NCBI GenBank assembly: GCA_003508835.1
Contig: PUFA01000116.1
Span: forward strand, 3,968,001-4,032,000
From: Eonycteris spelaea
Taxonomy: Eukaryota > Chordata > Mammalia > Chiroptera > Pteropodidae
Direction: 5' to 3'
DNA length: 64,000 nt
Both the position numbers and the translations under genes were made by a program. Shown piece after piece: positions 62,251-64,000 of the stretch; within the stretch, counting starts at the first letter, position 1, and each line of letters starts with the position of its first letter. A model generated the notes under the pieces. The model saw only the letters and a list, made by a program, of their open reading frames with translations, was not told where the DNA came from and did no database searches.

Positions 62251-62449
62251 CCATGGAGAGATAATATGAAATATAACATAAAACAAATATGTAACACATC
62301 GTGATATTAAGAACCTTTCGTTTTCTCACCTAGTCTGCCTCTCCATCCCCTTTCCTGCCAGTTCTTCTCATGAATGTAATAGGGCACTTGTATTTATTTC
62401 TATAAATCAATGTCTTCCAAATTGCTATGTCTTTTTTTTTAACTGGGAT

Positions 62450-63085
62450 AGAATTCCTTTCAATTTCCAGTTCTATTGAGATATAATCGACATCTAGCAC
62501 TGTTTAAGTTGAAGGGGTACAGCATAAAGATTTGACTTATATTTTGAAATGATGACCGCTATGAGTTTAGTAAACATTTGTCATGTAAGTACTAATTTTT
62601 TTTCTTGTGTTGAGAACCCTTAGGCCTCTACTCTCAACAACTTTCAAACGTACGCACAGCAGCGTTAACTGTAGTCATCATACCACACGACATCCTCAGC
62701 ACTCACCGTGTCTTATCAGTGGACGTTGGTCCCTTTTGACCATCTTCATCCAACCCTACTTCCTCCAGCCCTCTGCCTCCAATAACCACAAATCCGATCT
62801 TTCCATGAGGGTATTTTTTTTTTTCTTTTGGATTCCTCATATATGTGAGATCAGACAGCATGTGTCTTTCTCTGTCTGACTTATGTCACTTAGCATAGCA
62901 GCTTCAAGGTACCTCATGTTGTTGCAATTAGCAGGATTTCCTTCTTTTTTTTTTTTTTAATGAGTGAATGATATTCCATATGGTCTGTCTTTATCTATTT
63001 ATCTATCAATGGACACTTAACATTTAGGTCGTCTCTATGTTCGGGTTGTACATAATGTTCCTATGAACAGAAGGTGCTATGTCTT
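62450..63085 (-). repeat. L1 3'UTR and ORF2 end
   Basis: On plus, 'ctattgagatataatcgaca', 'gacttatattttgaaatgat', 'gaccatcttcatccaaccct', 'cctcatatatgtgagatcag', 'gatattccatatggtctgtc' and 'caatggacacttaacattta' follow the reverse of an L1MA/MB-type element, from the 3' end leftmost to the ORF2 end. Confidence 0.9.
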
Positions 63086-63089
63086 TTCT

Positions 63090-63595
63090 TAAAATGTCAT
63101 TTTATTGTTTTTAAAAACAAAAATTGTATATATTATGATGTACAACGTGATTTGCTATACATTTGCATGGTGAAATGATTACCACAGTCAAGCTAATTAA
63201 CATATCTCCTCACATAATTACCATTTGTGTGTGTGTGTGTGGTGAAAGCACCTAAAATCTACTTAGCAAATGTCCTGTATTAAATGCAATATTATTAACT
63301 ACAGTCATCACCCATATGTTAGATGTCTAGACATATTCATCCCACGTGACTGCCATTGTTGCCCTGTGACCAGCATCTCCCGATTTTCCTCACCTTTCCA
63401 CCTTCTGTATTTGATCTTTTTAGATGCCACATAGAAGTGAGATCATGTAGTTTTTTTTTATTTGCTTTCAGTGTCTGGCTTATTTGACTTAGCATAATGT
63501 CCTCCAGTTTCATCCATGTTGTTGCAAATGGCAGGGTCGCTGTCTTTTTTTAAGCCTGAATAATATTTCATTGTGTATATATTTACTACAATTTC
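63090..63595 (-). repeat. Second L1MA-type 3' end, same orientation
   Basis: On plus, 'tgatgtacaacgtgatttgc', 'aatgattaccacagtcaagc', a GT tract (63226-63241), 'taactacagtcatcacccat', 'gaccagcatctcccgatttt' and 'ttagcataatgtcctccagt' repeat the same L1 region as the neighbour to the left, in a different subfamily version. Two independent insertions of similar extent lie head to tail. Confidence 0.9.
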
Positions 63596-63599
63596 TATG

Positions 63600-63838
63600 C
63601 CTTTTCATGTGTGATGCACTCTGCTTGGGTCCCCTGTCCCCATGTGTCCAGCGGGCAGAGTCTAGTTTATGCTTTAGGACTCAATTGAAATATTACCTCC
63701 TCTGGGAAAATTTCCTTGACCTCACAGGTAAAGCTTGATACCCTTTTTCTATCATACTTTATATGGTTATATAATATTTATAATATTACATTAAAAAGTT
63801 ATTTTGTTTACATTTAAAGAAAGTTACAGGTTACCTTA
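63600..63838 (+). repeat. L2 LINE 3' region fragment
   Basis: Plus-strand 'gactcaattgaaatattacc', 'tcctctgggaaaatttcctt' and 'gacctcacaggtaaagcttg' follow the L2 block that reads 'caaatgtcacctcctctgtgaagccttccctgacc' across two pieces. AT-rich sequence follows. Confidence 0.75.
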
Positions 63839-63845
63839 AGTAAAA

Positions 63846-64000
63846 TCAGTAGTCAGCAAATATTTTCTGTAAAGGGTCAGATAGTAAATATTTTGGACTT
63901 TGTGAGCCACATAGTCTCTGCCAGAACCACTAAACAATTCCACTGTAGTGTGAAACAATATGCCATGAACAATAAACCTAAATAGGCATCAACAATATGT
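63846..64000. repeat. hAT-Charlie-type MITE, cut by window end
   Basis: 'ttttctgtaaagggtcagat', 'agtaaatattttggactttg' and 'gagccacatagtctctgcca' are the familiar non-autonomous hAT sequence ('tctgtaaagggccagatagt' in consensus). The left terminal repeat is near 63848. The right end lies beyond this window. Confidence 0.8.

Overview
This window looks like non-coding mammalian nuclear DNA: AT-rich, CpG-poor, and full of decayed interspersed repeats and microsatellites. No protein-coding gene, tRNA, rRNA or snRNA could be supported. The repeats fix the broad lineage. MIR and L2 (all mammals), L1M, ERVL/MaLR LTRs (MLT1/MST and MLT2 types), Tigger and hAT-Charlie relics all point to a placental mammal. 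I see no Alu (primates), B1/B2 (rodents) or ruminant Bov SINEs. The youngest-looking L1 3' ends (10.1, 20.0, 22.7 and 43.2 kb) carry a 3'UTR ending that I associate from memory with bats (Chiroptera). The bat assignment is an inference, not a measurement.

Layout. 0-9 kb: mostly unassigned sequence with one MIR and one L1M piece. 9-15 kb: a tetranucleotide tract, a very short L1 with a target-site duplication, a frameshifted retrocopy of an unidentified gene, an internally deleted Tigger element, a CR1/L3-like relic and an L1M 3' end. 16-28 kb: MIR, L1 and L2 fragments, a possible second retrocopy, an L1 with an inverted 5' part, and an 80-codon open frame with a membrane-like segment. 28-36 kb: an L1M split by an MLT1 LTR, a unique stretch that resembles a conserved enhancer (about 33.7-34.6 kb), an L2, then an MLT2 LTR beside an MLT1/MST LTR in the opposite direction. 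38-50 kb: scrambled L1 ORF2 pieces, MIRs, and two long L1 elements lying tail to tail, one split by an MLT2 LTR with a CT/CA microsatellite. 50-56 kb: an L1 endonuclease-domain piece and two minus-strand L2 copies carrying microsatellites. 57-64 kb: further minus-strand L1 copies, L2 pieces and a hAT-Charlie relic cut by the window end.

There is no operon-like or gene-cluster organisation. The window reads as intergenic or deep-intronic sequence. Its most informative content is the record of retrotransposition (nesting, inversion, target-site duplications, retrocopies) plus a few unique stretches that might be regulatory. No new biological system is evident. All repeat names come from remembered consensus sequences, without an alignment.
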